DNA of 9,384 bases, taken from Arenibacter sp963972175. Its GTDB lineage: Bacteria > Bacteroidota > Bacteroidia > Flavobacteriales > Flavobacteriaceae. The position numbers and the translations under genes were made by a program. The stretch covers positions 1 through 9,384 of the forward strand of contig CAXAVP010000172.1 in NCBI GenBank assembly GCA_963972175.1. Direction: 5' to 3'. This document shows, piece after piece, positions 7,223-9,384 of the stretch. The notes under the pieces are model-generated. The model searched no databases. It was not told where the DNA came from and saw only the letters and a program-made list of their open reading frames with translations. Numbering within the stretch: the stretch's first letter is position 1; every line of letters starts with the position of its first letter.

Positions 7223-8125
7223 ATGGGTTATCAATTAGAGCTCAGACATTTCAATTACTTTTTGGCAGTGGCCGAAGAATTGCACTATAGAAAGGCAGCG
7301 GAAAAGCTATGTATTTCCCAGCCTGGCTTAAGTAGGCAGATAAATCAAATGGAGGAAATATTGGATGTAAAACTGTTTGTTAGGAGTAAAAGGAAGGTGG
7401 TCTTGACGGCGGCAGGGGAATACCTAAAAGGAGAAATGGAATTTATCCTAAACCATTTGGACGTCACCAAAAAACAGTTAAAACATATTAGTGATGGTAA
7501 TTTTGGAGAGGTGCGGATTGGGTTTTTAGGTTCGGCCATGCAAGAAGTGATTCCGGACCTTTTGATTGGATTGAAGGAAAATTTCCCGGGGATAAAGTCC
7601 AGCTTGGAGGAACTGTCCAATACGGCCCAAATGAATGCTGTAATGAGGGATAAACTGGATATGGGTTTTGTGCGTATGGCAAGGGTGCCGGATGGGGTGA
7701 ATATTCAGCCGGTATATACCGATACCTTTTCTGTTGTCTTGCCAGAATTATATCCTATGTTGACTAGGGAATTTAAAGACGTTGGGCAGTTGGCTGAGGA
7801 GAATTTTATTTTATTCGCCCAAGACTATAGTCCCTTATATTTTGATACGGTAATGAGTATATGTGAGGATGCCGGTTTTACGCCCAAGGTATCCCATAAA
7901 TCTGTTCACGCCCAGACTATTTTTAAGCTGGTAGAGAATAATTTGGGTATAGCCATTGTGCCGACCTCTCTACAATACGGCTTTCAGATGAAGGTAAAGT
8001 TTATAGAACTAAGGAATATTCCTCAAAGGGCTATCCTGTCGGTAGTTTGGAAAGAAGACAACAGGAATCCTGCCCTGCGGCATTGTATTAATATGCTGTT
8101 AAACCGTTCTAAATTGGGTAAATAA
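7223..8125 (+). CDS. LysR-type transcriptional regulator, probable regulator of the hut operon
   Basis: From the ATG at 7223 the protein has 300 residues, the normal LysR length. It opens with LELRHFNYFLAVAEELHYRKAAEKL-type sequence, followed by ISQPGLSRQI (31-40) and LFVRSKRKVVLT (51-62), the classic LysR winged helix-turn-helix. The effector-binding periplasmic-protein-like domain fills about residues 90-295. The N-terminus is closest in style to the BenM/CatM group, which senses small aromatic or dicarboxylic acids. An in-frame GTG at 7145 would add 26 residues with no LysR character and would put the promoter inside the gene, so I reject that start. Divergent position next to hutH suggests that it controls the operon, perhaps with urocanate as effector; this is inferred, not shown. 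Known hut regulators elsewhere are HutC (GntR family) and HutP, so a LysR-type one would be different. Confidence 0.93.
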   Translation: MGYQLELRHFNYFLAVAEELHYRKAAEKLCISQPGLSRQINQMEEILDVKLFVRSKRKVVLTAAGEYLKGEMEFILNHLDVTKKQLKHISDGNFGEVRIGFLGSAMQEVIPDLLIGLKENFPGIKSSLEELSNTAQMNAVMRDKLDMGFVRMARVPDGVNIQPVYTDTFSVVLPELYPMLTREFKDVGQLAEENFILFAQDYSPLYFDTVMSICEDAGFTPKVSHKSVHAQTIFKLVENNLGIAIVPTSLQYGFQMKVKFIELRNIPQRAILSVVWKEDNRNPALRHCINMLLNRSKLGK

Positions 8126-8161
8126 TTAGTTTAGTTTGTAATCCTAAAATGGAAAAAAGAT

Positions 8162-8713
8162 ATGATTTTTGATATAATAAAAAAGAGACGCTCCGTTTTT
8201 CCGGCGCAGTATAACAACAAACCCGTTAGTAAGGAGGCTATAGAAAAGGTTTTGGAGGCTGCCAATTATGCGCCTACCCATAAGAAGACCGAACCGTGGC
8301 GTTTTAAAGTATTACAGGGTGAGTCCCAGGAAAAGCTTGGCTTGTTCCTTTCCTTAAAGTATATGGAAACAGAACCAAAGCCCAAACAGTTCAAGGTAGA
8401 AAAGTTAATACAAAATCCGCAAAAGGCGGGGGCTGTAATAGCTATTTGTATGCAGAGAGATCCACAGTTAAGTGTTCCGGAATGGGAAGAGGTAGCAGCA
8501 ACGGCCATGGCTGTGCAAAATATGTGGCTTTGTTGTACAGAAATGGGCATTGGCTGTTATTGGAGTTCCCCAGGACTTATAAAACACATGGATGATTTTT
8601 TTGAATTGAAAATGGGGGAGGTATGTCTTGGGTTTTTCTACATGGGCCACTATGATGAGGACATCCCAGAAGTAGAAAAAGGACCCTGGAAGGACAAAGT
8701 AACCTGGATGTAG
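8162..8713 (+). CDS. YdjA-like nitroreductase family flavoprotein
   Basis: A 183-residue FMN-dependent nitroreductase-fold protein, the same length as E. coli YdjA. Features are the FMN-phosphate-binding RRS (9-11), the family segment AANYAPTHKKTEPWRF (33-48), and the GIGCYWSS segment about two thirds along, before a short C-terminal tail. Small enzymes of this branch reduce nitro or enone compounds with NAD(P)H; the natural substrate is unknown in most cases, and nothing here defines it. The gene follows the regulator by 36 bases on the same strand and may be co-transcribed with it; an A-rich GGAAAAAAG lies just before the ATG. A direct part in histidine breakdown is not expected. The stop is only 9 bases from the stop of the converging DUF456 gene. 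Confidence 0.9.
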   Translation: MIFDIIKKRRSVFPAQYNNKPVSKEAIEKVLEAANYAPTHKKTEPWRFKVLQGESQEKLGLFLSLKYMETEPKPKQFKVEKLIQNPQKAGAVIAICMQRDPQLSVPEWEEVAATAMAVQNMWLCCTEMGIGCYWSSPGLIKHMDDFFELKMGEVCLGFFYMGHYDEDIPEVEKGPWKDKVTWM

Positions 8714-8722
8714 TGGTGCTGC

Positions 8723-9238
8723 TTAATTAAAAAAGGGAAATAGGTCCGACTTGTATTCCCATGCTTTGTATATAAATATTCCTAAATAGATAACCGTTAC
8801 CAGAAATTTGAGGAAGGTTCCCGTTAAAAAACCTAGAAAAGAACCAAAAGCGGCCTTTAGGGCCGTTTTTTGATCTGCCTTGTTGATCATTTCTCCGGCC
8901 AAAGCACCTAAAAAAGGCCATACAATGATACCTATAAAGCCGAGGATGGGAAAGAATAGGGCAACCAAAAGACCTATTGTTGTACCTGCCATTCCCCATT
9001 TACTACCACCAAACTTTTTGGTCCCCCAGACTGGAATAATGTAGTCCAGGGCAAAAACTAGTATAGCTACGGCCAAGGTAATTCCCAAAAAGGTCCAATC
9101 GTCCGGAATGGCTTTGGTTAGGTGAAGTAGTAGTAGGCCTACCCAGCTTATTGGAGTACCCGGAAGTACCGGAAGAAAACTACCTAATATTCCAATGAGC
9201 ATTAAGGCCAATCCTAAAATCAATAAAACAATATCCAT
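8723..9238 (-). CDS. DUF456 family membrane protein
   Basis: A 171-residue, glycine-rich integral membrane protein with the DUF456 pattern: an N-terminal hairpin of two helices around FLPVLPGTPISWVG (about 21-34), a helix at about 50-71 ending in DYIIPVWGTKKFGGSKWG, a helical hairpin at about 86-115 including PFLGALAGEMI, and a final hydrophobic region at about 130-160. The function of the family is unknown; the protein should lie in the cytoplasmic membrane. It is convergent with the nitroreductase, with no room for a terminator between the stops. The ATG at 9238 matches the family's usual start, just before the first helix. A predicted intrinsic terminator for the opposite strand is encoded within its codons for KTALKAAFG. 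Confidence 0.9.
   Translation of the reverse strand: MDIVLLILGLALMLIGILGSFLPVLPGTPISWVGLLLLHLTKAIPDDWTFLGITLAVAILVFALDYIIPVWGTKKFGGSKWGMAGTTIGLLVALFFPILGFIGIIVWPFLGALAGEMINKADQKTALKAAFGSFLGFLTGTFLKFLVTVIYLGIFIYKAWEYKSDLFPFFN
8851..8871 (+). terminator. Intrinsic terminator for the regulator-nitroreductase transcript, inside DUF456
   Basis: On the plus strand CGGCC (8851-8855) and GGCCG (8861-8865) form a perfect GC-rich 5-bp stem with a 5-base loop, followed directly by six T (8866-8871) and preceded by AAAAG. This is a textbook intrinsic terminator 138 bases past the nitroreductase stop. On the minus strand the T run after the stem is only CTTTTGG, so termination should favour the plus strand. 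Confidence 0.65.
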
Positions 9239-9297
9239 GTGTTTTTTAGCTTTCCTGTTGGACGAAGATAGGAAGGATTTGTTACATGGATGGAGTG

Positions 9298-9338
9298 GTC
9301 ACTTCTGCAGAGTCCTTTTTCAGGACGACGAGAAGTCG
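9298..9338. repeat. Nested palindrome in the DUF456 upstream region
   Basis: The outer arms ACTTCT (9301-9306) and AGAAGT (9331-9336) enclose an inner hairpin GTCCT (9312-9316) / AGGAC (9322-9326) with a TTTTC loop. A further small dyad CGAC/GTCG (9326-9329 and 9335-9338) and AGTG/CACT (9294-9297 and 9300-9303) overlap it. On the minus strand it lies about 60-100 bases before the DUF456 start. It could be a structured leader, a bidirectional hairpin, or one copy of a dispersed extragenic palindrome of the kind common in Flavobacteriia. The remaining bases from 9239 to the window end show no gene. Confidence 0.4.
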
Positions 9339-9384
9339 CACATAATGGTTTTAGGTAGTGGGAGTCAGTTTTTGTCGGCAGTTG

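Noticed and set aside
8727..8999. Second minus-strand frame within DUF456
   Set aside because: Out-of-frame shadow of the membrane protein at 8723-9238, which has the proper helices.
1..9384. CRISPR array, tRNA or rRNA, insertion sequence, toxin-antitoxin or phage genes
   Set aside because: No regularly spaced repeats, no tRNA-like fold, no transposase or terminal repeats, and no small paired genes were found on either strand.

Overview
The window looks like chromosomal DNA from a marine-type member of the Flavobacteriia (phylum Bacteroidota). The evidence is moderate-to-low GC, starts without Shine-Dalgarno sequences, a perfect Bacteroidota -7 box (TAnnTTTG) in the one clear regulatory region, and a long-form urocanate hydratase. 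I cannot name the genus from sequence alone.

Layout. Positions 1-873 (minus) hold the N-terminal 291 codons of a multi-pass GT-C-type membrane glycosyltransferase-like gene that runs off the left edge. An AT-rich spacer follows, then a minus-strand SAM-dependent methyltransferase with an N-terminal zinc ribbon (1154-2014) and a second spacer. The core is a compact minus-strand histidine-utilisation operon transcribed right to left: hutH (7144-5564), hutI (5529-4276), hutU (4263-2245). A 78-bp divergent intergenic region separates hutH from a plus-strand LysR-type regulator (7223-8125). This is followed by a small YdjA-like nitroreductase (8162-8713) that converges, with only 9 bp between stops, on a minus-strand DUF456 membrane protein (8723-9238). 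The last 146 bp contain a nested palindrome.

How the genes work together. HutH deaminates histidine to urocanate, HutU hydrates it to imidazolonepropionate, and HutI opens the ring to N-formimino-glutamate. The gene that finishes the pathway (hutG, or hutF plus a deformylase, or a formiminotransferase) is not in the window and must lie elsewhere. The divergent LysR-type gene is the obvious candidate regulator. Its promoter and the likely hutH promoter face each other and overlap, so binding there could control both directions. The nitroreductase may be co-transcribed with the regulator; an intrinsic terminator for that transcript sits inside the opposing DUF456 gene.

I see no mobile element, CRISPR array, defence island or clearly undescribed system. 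The items most worth a second look are the overlapping divergent promoters, the A8/T8 palindrome in the first codons of hutH, the terminator embedded antisense in DUF456, the missing last step of the pathway, and the nested palindrome near the right edge.
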